Assembly (NCBI GenBank): GCA_900541245.1
Contig: UQIS01000043.1
Coordinates: 1-17,951, forward strand
Origin: an uncultured Collinsella sp.
GTDB lineage: Bacteria; Actinomycetota; Coriobacteriia; Coriobacteriales; Coriobacteriaceae
Direction of reading: 5' to 3'
Length of the DNA stretch: 17,951 bases
How positions within the stretch are numbered: the first letter of the stretch is position 1; every line of letters starts with the position of its first letter. The position numbers and the translations under genes were made by a program. Below are positions 1 to 7,049 of this stretch, piece by piece. The notes beneath the pieces are model-generated. The model was not told the DNA's origin. It saw nothing but the letters and a program-made list of their open reading frames with translations, and made no database searches.

Positions 1-36
1 ATGTCTCCAGTGGAATACGAGCGGCAATACGCTTGA
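1..36 (+). CDS. C-terminal tail of a probable IS3-family transposase (partial)
   Basis: The window opens in an open frame reading MSPVEYERQYA followed by TGA at 34-36. A short 'SPVEYxRxYA'-like end is typical of the catalytic (OrfB) subunit of IS3/IS150-type transposases, which end shortly after the DDE domain. The following bases (about 40-65, with AAAGTCCAGTTTATC) could be the terminal inverted repeat of such an element, but the other end lies outside the window. Only eleven residues are visible, so this is a motif-based guess. It could equally be a chance open frame. Confidence 0.4.
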   Translation: MSPVEYERQYA

Positions 37-258
37 GGATCCTTAAAAGAAAGTCCAGTTTATCCTTCCCACTCCATTGGATACGCCTAGGCGCGGTCCA
101 AGAAATCGTCCGCACCCCCAAGGCCCCGAATTGTTTCCGTTGTTCCCCACGTCGCGATTTTCTATTCAACAGGTGTAGAACATTGCGGCCCTGTTCGTTA
201 TTGCCTACGTTTTAGGTTAGATTTTCCTAAGAACAATTGCCCGAAATTGGGGGTCCCT
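37..258. other. Intergenic region upstream of the nitroreductase
   Basis: No convincing gene is present; the open frame at 33-215 has unlike composition and no family resemblance. The left part may still belong to the end of an insertion sequence. Near the right end a short inverted repeat, TTAGG (212-216) and CCTAA (226-230) with a 9-nt spacer, lies about 30 bp before the nitroreductase start and could be an operator. No clear promoter hexamers were found. Confidence 0.4.
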
Positions 259-930
259 ATGAACGAAACAGTTCCCGCGGCGCCGTCTGGCGCGGAGTCG
301 ATGGCAAAGCAAGGTTGCGAAAAGCTCGGCCTGGACACGTTTGACGCGCTGGTCCGCCGCGCCCGTACGTGCCGTCGCTTTGACGAGTCCATGCGCGTGC
401 CGCGCGAGTTTTTGCTCGAGCTGGCGGAACTGGCGCACCTGGCTCCCTGCGGCGCCAATGCTCAGCGTCTGCGTTTTCATGTGGTAAGCGGTTCCGAGGA
501 CTGCGCTCGCGTGTTTGACGAGCTTGCATGGGCTGGCGCGCTTAAGGATTGGCCGGGTCCTGCCGAGGGCGAGCGCCCGACCGGCTACATCGCGATTCTG
601 GCCGATCGCGCCGTTCCGGGCAAGCCCGCCGCTCCCATTACCGAGGTCGACACGGGTATTGCCGCGCAGACGATGATGCTCGCCGCCCGCAGCGCCACGC
701 CCGAGGTGGCAGCCTGCATGTTCAAGGCCTTTACGCCCCACGCGATCGATGCCATGGGGCTCGATAACGACAAGTATGAGCTTAAGCTGATCATGGCTTT
801 TGGCGTTCCGGCCGAGACGCAGGTGATCGATGCGATCGATTCCAACCCCGACGGCTCCATCAATTATTGGCGCGACGAGGTGCAGGTGCACCACGTACCC
901 AAGCGTCCGCTTGCCGACGTGCTGCTGTAG
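259..930 (+). CDS. Nitroreductase family protein (FMN-dependent oxidoreductase)
   Basis: A 223-residue protein of the nitroreductase superfamily, usually FMN-binding homodimers that use NAD(P)H to reduce nitro compounds, quinones or related substrates. Family signs are the N-terminal arginine pair and flanking residues TCRRFDES (FMN phosphate contact), the APCGANAQ segment matching the usual 'APSGxNxQPW', the mid-protein IAAQTMMLAA helix, and the C-terminal YWRDEVQVHHVPKRPL, common in anaerobe members. The usual GLG metal/flavin turn is poorly conserved (ATPEVAACMFKAF). The ATG at 259 is preferred over an in-frame TTG at 247 because the GGGGG ribosome-site-like stretch lies just before it. 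The actual substrate cannot be read from the sequence. A repeat hairpin (966-998) separates it from the next gene. Confidence 0.85.
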   Translation: MNETVPAAPSGAESMAKQGCEKLGLDTFDALVRRARTCRRFDESMRVPREFLLELAELAHLAPCGANAQRLRFHVVSGSEDCARVFDELAWAGALKDWPGPAEGERPTGYIAILADRAVPGKPAAPITEVDTGIAAQTMMLAARSATPEVAACMFKAFTPHAIDAMGLDNDKYELKLIMAFGVPAETQVIDAIDSNPDGSINYWRDEVQVHHVPKRPLADVLL

Positions 931-965
931 TTGTGCGTCGTTGCGGTGCAATCCGGCGGCAAAAT

Positions 966-998
966 CACCACAACGGCTCCTGTCCCCTTTGTGGTGGT
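966..998 (+). repeat. CCACCACAAAG hairpin repeat, copy 1
   Basis: An imperfect inverted repeat with arms CACCACAA (966-973) and TTTGTGGTGGT (988-998). It matches the copy at 16312-16344 at 29 of 33 aligned positions, in the same orientation. It sits between the nitroreductase stop and the ribosome-binding site of the next gene. No T-run follows, so unlike copies 2 and 3 it is not a convincing terminator. Confidence 0.75.
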
Positions 999-1013
999 AC
1001 GAGGGGAGGGTGT

Positions 1014-1556
1014 GTGGCAGATCTGTATTTGGTGCGGCATGGGCAGACTGAACTCAATGTGCAGAGTATTTTGCAGGGCTGGCACGATTCGCCGCTTACG
1101 GCGCGCGGGCGCGAGCAGGCGCTGGCGACGCGCGCGGCGTTTGAGGCGCGCGGCGTGGCCTTTGACCATGTGTATTCCTCGCCGTTGGGCCGGGCGCGGC
1201 ATACGGCCGAGCTTATCGTTGGCGAGGGCCGTTCCATTGAGCTGTTCGATGACCTGCGTGAGTGGCATTTTGGCTCGCTGGAGGGCACATCAAATCGCGA
1301 GATGCCGCCGCAGCCCTGGGGCGATTATCCGGTGGCCTTTGGCGGCGAGTCGGAAGTGCAGCTTCAGTCGCGCATGGTCGCGGCGCTGTCCCGCATCATG
1401 GCCAGGCCGCAGCACGACTGCGTGCTGGCGGTTTCCCACGGCTCAGCCTGCCAGGAGTTTCTTGAGTATGTGACTGGCGAGGGGGAGCTACCCGACAACG
1501 GTGCCGTGCTTCATTTTGGCTATTGCGACGGGGCGTTTTCGCTCTTGGGTTGGTAA
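1014..1556 (+). CDS. Histidine phosphatase family protein (phosphoglycerate mutase-like), first of a tandem pair
   Basis: A 180-residue member of the histidine phosphatase (phosphoglycerate mutase-like) superfamily. The catalytic histidine lies in LVRHGQTELN close to the N terminus, followed by QGWHDSPLTARG, the arginine-bearing YSSPLGRARHTAE, the acid-donor region LREWHFGSLEG and the second catalytic histidine in VSHGSACQEF. The start is probably GTG at 1014: the frame is open further upstream, but the ribosome-binding stretch GAGGGGAGG (1001-1009) is directly in front of it and the homologous part begins there. Substrate is unknown; members act on phosphosugars, phosphoglycerate or cobalamin intermediates. 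It is 17 bp upstream of a paralogue, so the two probably share a transcript. Confidence 0.85.
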   Translation: MADLYLVRHGQTELNVQSILQGWHDSPLTARGREQALATRAAFEARGVAFDHVYSSPLGRARHTAELIVGEGRSIELFDDLREWHFGSLEGTSNREMPPQPWGDYPVAFGGESEVQLQSRMVAALSRIMARPQHDCVLAVSHGSACQEFLEYVTGEGELPDNGAVLHFGYCDGAFSLLGW

Positions 1557-1573
1557 CGAACGAAAGGACCCCT

Positions 1574-2209
1574 ATGAATAAAGATCTGTATCTGGTCCGT
1601 CATGGACAGACGATATTCAACCTTAAGCGTATCATTCAGGGGTGGAGTGACTCGCCGCTTACGCAGTTGGGTTGCGACCAGGCGGCGCGCGCCGGCATGT
1701 TTTTACGTGCGCGTGGCATTGAGCCCGATCATGCCTACACCTCCACGCTTCATCGCACCGAGCAGACTATCGCCAACTTGTGGCCGGGCTTGGCGTACGA
1801 GCGCCTGGACGGTCTGCGCGAGTGGTTCTTTGGCGACTTTGAGGCCGAGCGCGTGATGCTTATGCCCGAGCGCCCGTGGCGCGACTTCTATTGCCAGTTT
1901 GGCGGCGAGGGCCAGATGCAGGTGCGCGAGCGCATGGTGGCGACGCTGACCGATCTTATGCGACGCCCGGACCACGAGTGCGTGCTCGCGGTGAGCCACG
2001 GATCGGCCATCAAGGAGTTCATGGATCACGTGAAGGGCGCGGCGGCAGACGAGCGCGACCGTGTGCCGGGCAACTGCTCGGTGCTGCACTTTGCGTTTGA
2101 CGACGAATCCGACACGTTTGAGCTGATTGAGATTTTTACGCAGGAGGATTACGCACGCGAGCTGGGCCTTGAACCGCTTGTGGCTACTGCAGGTCCGCAG
2201 CGGGGATAA
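1574..2209 (+). CDS. Histidine phosphatase family protein, second of a tandem pair
   Basis: A 211-residue histidine phosphatase, clearly paralogous to the gene just upstream: LVRHGQTIFN with the catalytic histidine, IQGWSDSPLTQLG, the YTSTLHRTEQT arginine segment, LREWFFGDFEAE, FGGEGQMQVRERM and the second histidine in VSHGSAIKEF all line up in order. The start ATG at 1574 follows AAAGGACCCC. Its C terminus is longer than in the first copy and acidic. Shared non-catalytic residues such as the FGGE motif indicate tandem duplication. Substrate unknown. It ends before the bidirectional terminator at 2257-2293. Confidence 0.86.
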   Translation: MNKDLYLVRHGQTIFNLKRIIQGWSDSPLTQLGCDQAARAGMFLRARGIEPDHAYTSTLHRTEQTIANLWPGLAYERLDGLREWFFGDFEAERVMLMPERPWRDFYCQFGGEGQMQVRERMVATLTDLMRRPDHECVLAVSHGSAIKEFMDHVKGAAADERDRVPGNCSVLHFAFDDESDTFELIEIFTQEDYARELGLEPLVATAGPQRG

Positions 2210-2256
2210 CGTGAGCGTGGCGGCACGGGTCGCCGGCATAGCTTCTCGACGCAAAA

Positions 2257-2293
2257 GGGGCGGAGATGCATGTACCTGCTGCATCTTCGCCCC
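2257..2293. terminator. Bidirectional intrinsic terminator between convergent genes
   Basis: A 14-bp stem (2257-2270 with 2280-2293; one G-T pair, GGGGCG core) with a 9-nt loop. A T-rich stretch (CTGTTTGTTG) follows on the plus strand and TTTTGC follows on the minus strand. It lies between the second histidine phosphatase (+) and the DUF1015-like gene (-), so it can end transcripts from both sides. Confidence 0.8.
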
Positions 2294-2338
2294 CTGTTTG
2301 TTGAGCTGCCGATTTTTGCGCTGGGCGGTCTGGTTTTG

Positions 2339-3028
2339 TTAGAACCGCGCGACCTGGTGCGTGAGCAGACCCGTCGGAACCTGCGGCGCGCCGCCGCTGA
2401 CCTGCGCAGCGGGGAAGAGCACGGCAACGGTAAAGTTGAACGGCTCCTTGCCGGTGTACGTTCCGGCGGAACGGGCCTCATCGGCCAGCAGCTGCGACGC
2501 CCCGGTCAGCGCGGCAGCGTAGGCGGGGTCGTCGGCCAGTGCCGGCTCCGGTGCTTGGTCGAGCATAGCGCGGATGGCCCCGACGGCGTCCTCGCGCTTG
2601 ACCTCCCACGCGCGGTGCGTAATGCCCGCGGGGTCGGTGACGGCGTAGAGCGACGCGCCCTCTTTGGCGGCGCCCAGGATGATATCCATGACGGGCGAGG
2701 CCTCGTAGGCGAGCGACACGGGACGAGGCTGCACCTTGAGCTCGGCGATCGCGCGCGCGGCGGCGAGTGCGTCGACGCTCTCGGCGGCAGCCTCGTCGCT
2801 ACCCGTCAGCACGTTAACCGGGCAAATCGCCACGACACCCGTCACGCATCCCGGCTCGCCCGAGCATTCGTACACGTAATACGCCGCACCCGGGTCCTTG
2901 AGCATCAGGCCATCGGCAATGGCTCCGCGCAGAGCATCGTTGCCGCTCAGGATGCTGCCCATTGCAGGCAGCGCCTCGAGCACGCGGTCCTGAGCCGGGC
3001 GGATGCAGGGAAACGGAAGTGCTTTCAT
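2339..3028 (-). CDS. Short DUF1015-like protein
   Basis: A 229-residue cytoplasmic protein that resembles the DUF1015 family: KALPFPCIRPAQDRV at the start, YYVYECS near residue 55 followed by a TGVVAICPV strand, then MDIILGAAKEGASLYAVTD. DUF1015 proteins are usually around 400 residues and carry an ADGHHRY motif. Here the matching place reads YAAALTGASQLLADEA without the two histidines, and the protein ends about 35 residues later. It therefore looks like a shortened and possibly altered version. In several anaerobes DUF1015 genes neighbour serC and serA, as here. It starts 39 bp after the M20 peptidase stop, so the two are probably co-transcribed. Function is unknown; family assignment is by eye. 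Confidence 0.6.
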   Translation of the reverse strand: MKALPFPCIRPAQDRVLEALPAMGSILSGNDALRGAIADGLMLKDPGAAYYVYECSGEPGCVTGVVAICPVNVLTGSDEAAAESVDALAAARAIAELKVQPRPVSLAYEASPVMDIILGAAKEGASLYAVTDPAGITHRAWEVKREDAVGAIRAMLDQAPEPALADDPAYAAALTGASQLLADEARSAGTYTGKEPFNFTVAVLFPAAQVSGGAPQVPTGLLTHQVARF

Positions 3029-3067
3029 GGGCGGTCCTAACGCACGAGTCGGTTTGTTCGCGGCTTA

Positions 3068-4288
3068 TTATGCCCCAACTTGGCCGCTCGCGTCCCAGAG
3101 CACGTTATCGGCGAGCGCGATCAACACCTGCTGACAACGAACGATATCGGCATGGGGCACATATTCGTTGGGCTTGTGCGCGAGCGCGAGCGACCCGGGA
3201 CCGTAGCTCATGCAATTGCGGTTACCTGTCTTGCCGGCAATGACGGCGGTGTCGGTGTAGCCGGTAAAGAAGCCGACGGTCGTGTCCACGTCCGTCACGT
3301 CATCGGCGGCACGCTTGAGAGCTGCTAGAAGGGGAGAGACCGGATCGCGCTCGATGGCGGGGCGGTCGCCCGTCACGGTGTAGCTGCCATGGCAACCGGG
3401 AACGGCGGCTTCGGCGACGGCGATGGCCTGCTCTACCATGCGCGTCGCGGCGGCCGTATCGGTCGGCGGGGTCAGGCGCATGTCGACCCAGACTTTGGCG
3501 CGGTCGGGTACGACGTAGGGGCGATATCCGCCCTCGATTTGGCCAAACGTGATGGTCGAAGGCCCCAGCTCATCGTGCGTGGACAGCGCCACAAACGCGC
3601 GACGGAGCGAACACACGACCTCGGCCATGGCGGCGACGGCATCCGCACCCTTCCAGGGCTGGCTCGCATGCGCCGTCACGCCAGCCATTTCAATCTCGAA
3701 CCACGTACGCCCCTTGTGCGCCACCTGGATCTGTCCGTCGGTGGGCTCGGTGTCCAACACCCATTCACGCGAGCCGACCCAGCCAGCATCGATCGCGGCC
3801 TCTGAGCCGCGCATAAAGTCCTCCTCGTCGACCGAGCAAATGAGTGAGAAGCCACGGCGGGGCAGCTCGCCTTCTGCTGCCACGCGCTCGAGCGTATTGA
3901 CCAGTGCGGCAATGGCGCAGGCCAGGCCACCCTTCATATCGCAGGCACCGCGGCCATAGAGTTTATCGTTGCGCACGATCGCTCCGAGCGGCGGAATGTC
4001 CGCGTCCCAGCCGTCGCCCAGCGTAACGGTATCCATATGGCAGATATAGACGAGCCGTGGCTCGTCGCTCAGCCCCGGCACGGTGACCATTAGGTTGCGG
4101 CGCCCGGGGAGTACTTCGAGCTCTGCAATCTGCACGGCATCGAGTACCGGATGGCTCAGCTGCGCCAACCGTTCCTCAACCAACGCTTTGATATAGCGTT
4201 CAATCTCGCTTTCATACGCACCTGGGTCGGAACTGTCGATCCGCACGAGCCCTTGCGTAAGCCGCCAAGCAAAATCTGTATCAACCAT
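3068..4288 (-). CDS. M20-family metallopeptidase (ArgE/DapE/carboxypeptidase G2 type)
   Basis: A 406-residue zinc-dependent amidohydrolase of peptidase family M20. In order: CHMDTV with the first zinc histidine and catalytic-site aspartate, YGRGACDMKGG with the bridging aspartate, VDEED with the catalytic glutamate pair, LDTEPTDG, the dimerisation-domain segment AGVTAHASQPWKGADAV, and the last zinc histidine in SLALAHKPNEYVPHADI. Family members remove acyl groups or cleave dipeptides and carbamoyl compounds; the exact substrate (acetylornithine, succinyl-diaminopimelate, a dipeptide) is not readable. The ATG at 4288 is chosen because GAGGTG (4292-4297, minus strand) precedes it; upstream codons in the frame look non-coding. 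It is separated from serA by a strong terminator, so it probably has its own promoter. Confidence 0.85.
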   Translation of the reverse strand: MVDTDFAWRLTQGLVRIDSSDPGAYESEIERYIKALVEERLAQLSHPVLDAVQIAELEVLPGRRNLMVTVPGLSDEPRLVYICHMDTVTLGDGWDADIPPLGAIVRNDKLYGRGACDMKGGLACAIAALVNTLERVAAEGELPRRGFSLICSVDEEDFMRGSEAAIDAGWVGSREWVLDTEPTDGQIQVAHKGRTWFEIEMAGVTAHASQPWKGADAVAAMAEVVCSLRRAFVALSTHDELGPSTITFGQIEGGYRPYVVPDRAKVWVDMRLTPPTDTAAATRMVEQAIAVAEAAVPGCHGSYTVTGDRPAIERDPVSPLLAALKRAADDVTDVDTTVGFFTGYTDTAVIAGKTGNRNCMSYGPGSLALAHKPNEYVPHADIVRCQQVLIALADNVLWDASGQVGA

Positions 4289-4302
4289 AGGCACCTCACA
4301 GA

Positions 4303-4333
4303 TAGTTAGGTCAACATATAAATTGTATGTCAA
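4303..4333 (-). promoter_or_regulatory. Possible promoter/operator region of the M20 peptidase gene
   Basis: On the minus strand a perfect TTGACA (4333-4328) is followed by AT-rich sequence unlike its surroundings. No good -10 hexamer sits at 16-18 bp, so the hexamer may be chance. The same place holds an imperfect palindrome with arms ACATA and TATGT, as seen in operators of small regulators. Confidence 0.25.
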
Positions 4334-4365
4334 GAAGCGGCTCGGTGCATTTAATGGAGCGCTCA

Positions 4366-4402
4366 CAAAAACGGGGGCGCCTCTCGTGCGAAAGGCGCCC
4401 CC
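4366..4402 (-). terminator. Intrinsic terminator of the serC-serA unit
   Basis: A perfect 10-bp stem (4373-4382 with 4393-4402, GGGGGCGCCT arm) with a 10-nt loop, followed on the minus strand by GTTTTTG. A second 8-bp hairpin (4423-4430 with 4444-4451) lies between it and the serA stop. This isolates the serine genes from the M20 gene downstream. Confidence 0.85.
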
Positions 4403-4465
4403 GCGGGCATTCAATGTCAGTAACGGGCAGGCCACATGGGGAACTGCCCGTCAGATCAGCCGGCG

Positions 4466-5629
4466 CTATTTGATCACGCGCACGCGATACATCGACGGAA
4501 TCTGCTTGAGCGTCTCGATGGTGCTGCTGTCCAGGTGCTCGTCGGTGTCGAACATGGTGTAGGCGTTCTCGCCGGCAGACTCGTTGGTCATACGCTGCAC
4601 GTTGGCATTGTCCTTGGCCAGGATTGCCGTGATCTGACCGATCATGTTGGGCACGTTGGCGTGCAGGCAGGCGATGCGGCTTGCGGCGCGCGCCTTGCCC
4701 ATGCTGCAGGCGGGGTAGTTGACGCTGTGCGCGATGTTGCCGTTCTCCAGGTAATCCTTAAGCTCGCTGATGGCCATGTCGGCGCAGTTGGCCTCGGCCT
4801 CGCCAGTGCCGGCGCCCGAGTGCGTGGTGATAAACGTGTTGGGCATCTTGACGGTCTTGGGCGTGGCAAAATCGCAGCTAAACCAGCTGAGTTTGCCCGC
4901 GCGCAGGGCGGCGTCAACGGCGTCCTCGTCAATGATGGTCTCGCGTGCGTAGTTGATGAGCACGGCGTCCGGGGCCAGCAGGTTGATCTGCTCGGTGCTG
5001 ATCATGCCGATGGTGTCGGCCTTGCTGGGCACGTGCACCGTGAGGTAATCACAGCCGCGGCAGAGATCTTCGAGCGTGCCCACGCGCTGCACCTCGCGGC
5101 TCAGCACCCACGCGTGCTCAACGGAAATGAACGGATCGTAGCCGTAGACGTCCATGCCCAGATCGACGCAGGCGTTGGCGACCTTGGAGCCTACGTTACC
5201 CAGACCGATGACGCCGATGCGCTTGCCCTTGAGCTCGCGGCCCACAAAGGCCTTCTTGGCCTTCTAGGCGTCGCCCTGGATCTCGGGGTCGTCGGCGTTG
5301 TCGCGCACCCAGTTCATCGATTGCACCACGCCGCGGCTCGAGAGCACCAGCATGCCTAGGACGAGCTCCTTAACGGCGTTGCTGTTGGCGCCGGGGGAGT
5401 TAAAGACGACGACGCCCTTCTTGGCGTACTCCTCGACGGGGATGTTGTTGACGCCGGCGCCGCAGCGGGCGATGGCGCGGATGCCCTCGGGCAGCTCGTA
5501 GCCGTGCAGGTCGGTCGAGCGCATCAGGATGGCGTCGGCCTCTTCGGCGGTGCCCACAAACTCGTAGCCCTCGCCAAACTCGACTTTGCCGTCCTTGGTG
5601 ATGTCGTCGATGGTCTTAATCTTGCGCAT
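4466..5629 (-). pseudogene. serA: D-3-phosphoglycerate dehydrogenase, interrupted by an in-frame amber codon
   Basis: SerA oxidises 3-phosphoglycerate to 3-phosphohydroxypyruvate with NAD, the first step of serine synthesis. The N-terminal part (5629-5267, 121 residues) has the substrate-binding segment ARCGAGVNNIPVEEYAKKGV. A TAG at 5266-5264 then interrupts, and the same frame continues KAKKAFVGRELKGKRIGVIGLGNVGSK with the NAD-binding GxGxxG, INYARETI, the histidine-bearing THSGAGT and a C-terminal ACT-like domain (about ANVPNMIGQITAIL to the end). Without the stop the protein would be 387 residues, normal for the short SerA type. One substitution, probably GAG to TAG, explains it. AAGAAGG before a GTG at 5245 could allow restart of the C-terminal part. 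AAGGAG precedes the ATG at 5629. It follows serC by 69 bp. Confidence 0.85.
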
Positions 5630-5698
5630 GAAAAACTCCTTAGCAGGTTTGGTTTAAACAGGTGGTTTGAAGTGGCTGGTCGGCCCGCGCGTTGCGGG

Positions 5699-6823
5699 CT
5701 AGTTAGATCGCGGACTCAAACTATGCTGCGCTTCGAAGTCCTTCATGTACGAGGCCAGTGCCTGCACATCTTCCATGGTTACGGCGTTGTAGACGCTGGC
5801 GCGCATGCCGCCCACCAGGCGATGGCCTTTGACGTTTTGAATCTGGTGCTCGGCCGCGCCTGCGACAAAGGCCGCGTCGAGTTCGGCGTCGCCGGTGCGG
5901 AAGGTGACGTTGGCGATGGAGCGGCTGTCGGCCTGCGTGGTGCCATGGAACAGCACACTGTGCTCGAGCAGGTCATAGAGCAGGTTGGCCTTGGCCCAGT
6001 TGCGCTCGGCCATGGCGGCAAGTCCGCCGGTCTCCTCGACCCACCGGAACACCTTGCCGCACACGTAGATGCCAAAGGTGTTGGGCGTGTTGAGCATGGA
6101 GCCCTTGGCGGCCTGGGTCTTAAGGTCCATGTACTGCGGCGCCCGCGCAAAGGCGGGGCCGTCGGCGATGAGGTCGTCGCGCACGATAACCACGGTCACG
6201 CCCGCGGCGCCGGCGTTTTTCTGCGCGCCGGCGTAGATGAGCCCGTAGCGCTCAACATCGAGCGGCTGCGACAGAAAGCAGCTCGAGACATCTGCGACCA
6301 GCGGTACGTCGCCGCAAGCGGGCAGCTCGTGGTACATGGTGCCAAAGATGGTGTTGTTCTGGCAGATGTAAACGTAGTCGAGGCCGTCGCTCGCGGCCTC
6401 GGCGGCAATGCGCGCGTTGATGTCGGCCATGTCGGGGATGCGGTCGAAGTTGGTGTCCTCGGAGCTCGTGAGCAGCACGGCCTCGCCGTACTTGGCGGCT
6501 TCTTTGTATGCCTTGTTGGCAAAGTTGCCGGTCACGATGTAGCCGGCGCGGCCGCGGCGCATGAGGTTCATGGGGATGCCCGCAAACTGCAGCGTGGCGC
6601 CGCCCTGCAAAAACAGGACACGGTAGTTGTCGGGGATGCTCAGCAGGCGACGCAGGGTTGCCTCGGCGTCGTCGATGATCTGCTGGTACATGCTAGATCG
6701 ATGGCTCATCTCGAGCACGGACATGCCGCAACCGCGGTAGTCCATCATCTCGTCGGCGATCTCGGCGAGCACGCTTGTGGGCAGCGCTGCCGGGCCAGCT
6801 GAGAAGTTGTGCACACGTGCCAT
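5699..6823 (-). CDS. serC: Phosphoserine aminotransferase
   Basis: A 374-residue PLP enzyme that transaminates 3-phosphohydroxypyruvate to phosphoserine using glutamate, the second step of serine synthesis. It begins MARVHNFSAGPAALP, has HRS at residues 41-43 (phosphate binding), the glycine/alanine PLP-phosphate loop QGGATLQF near 73-80, the cofactor aspartate in VADVSS, and the Schiff-base lysine in YAGAQKNAG (about K202). Near the end GHRLVGGMRASVYNAV is the usual substrate-side segment. Length is normal. AAGGGGG precedes the ATG. It is the first gene of a serC-serA unit; a short GCCCGC/GCGGGC hairpin lies in the 69-bp gap before serA. Transcription probably starts in the 226-bp gap upstream. 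Confidence 0.95.
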   Translation of the reverse strand: MARVHNFSAGPAALPTSVLAEIADEMMDYRGCGMSVLEMSHRSSMYQQIIDDAEATLRRLLSIPDNYRVLFLQGGATLQFAGIPMNLMRRGRAGYIVTGNFANKAYKEAAKYGEAVLLTSSEDTNFDRIPDMADINARIAAEAASDGLDYVYICQNNTIFGTMYHELPACGDVPLVADVSSCFLSQPLDVERYGLIYAGAQKNAGAAGVTVVIVRDDLIADGPAFARAPQYMDLKTQAAKGSMLNTPNTFGIYVCGKVFRWVEETGGLAAMAERNWAKANLLYDLLEHSVLFHGTTQADSRSIANVTFRTGDAELDAAFVAGAAEHQIQNVKGHRLVGGMRASVYNAVTMEDVQALASYMKDFEAQHSLSPRSN

Positions 6824-7049
6824 CTTCTAGTTCCCCCTTGTAGTCGTTTGGACGTTCGGGTTACTTTAGCACAGTGGAGCGCCAGGCGCGACCGCATCAC
6901 GGTAAAACTCGAGTGCGTCGCTATGATTTACAGGATGGTTACATGGGGGAGGGGTGCTTTACTCCTCAGGCAAATCCAAATCTGCGAGCGAAGACATGAG
7001 GTTCCTAGGCGCTTGATCTCTTCGTCCTAAAGTAGCTACCTCCTAGTCA
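6824..7049. other. Gap between the antiporter and serC
   Basis: This 226-bp stretch should hold the end of the antiporter transcript and the serC promoter, both on the minus strand. I found no strong hairpin with a T-run and no well-spaced promoter hexamers, and no small gene that looks real. The short open frame at 6809-7030 on the plus strand is unsupported. Confidence 0.4.

Noticed and set aside
217..951. 244-residue minus-strand frame
   Set aside because: Antisense to the nitroreductase; no family resemblance.
2270..3040. 256-residue plus-strand frame
   Set aside because: Antisense to the DUF1015-like gene and starts inside the terminator hairpin.
4436..5359. 307-residue plus-strand frame
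   Set aside because: Antisense to serA; valine/glycine/histidine-rich shadow translation.
5504..6802. 432-residue plus-strand frame
   Set aside because: Antisense to serC, with no recognisable motif and no ribosome-binding site.
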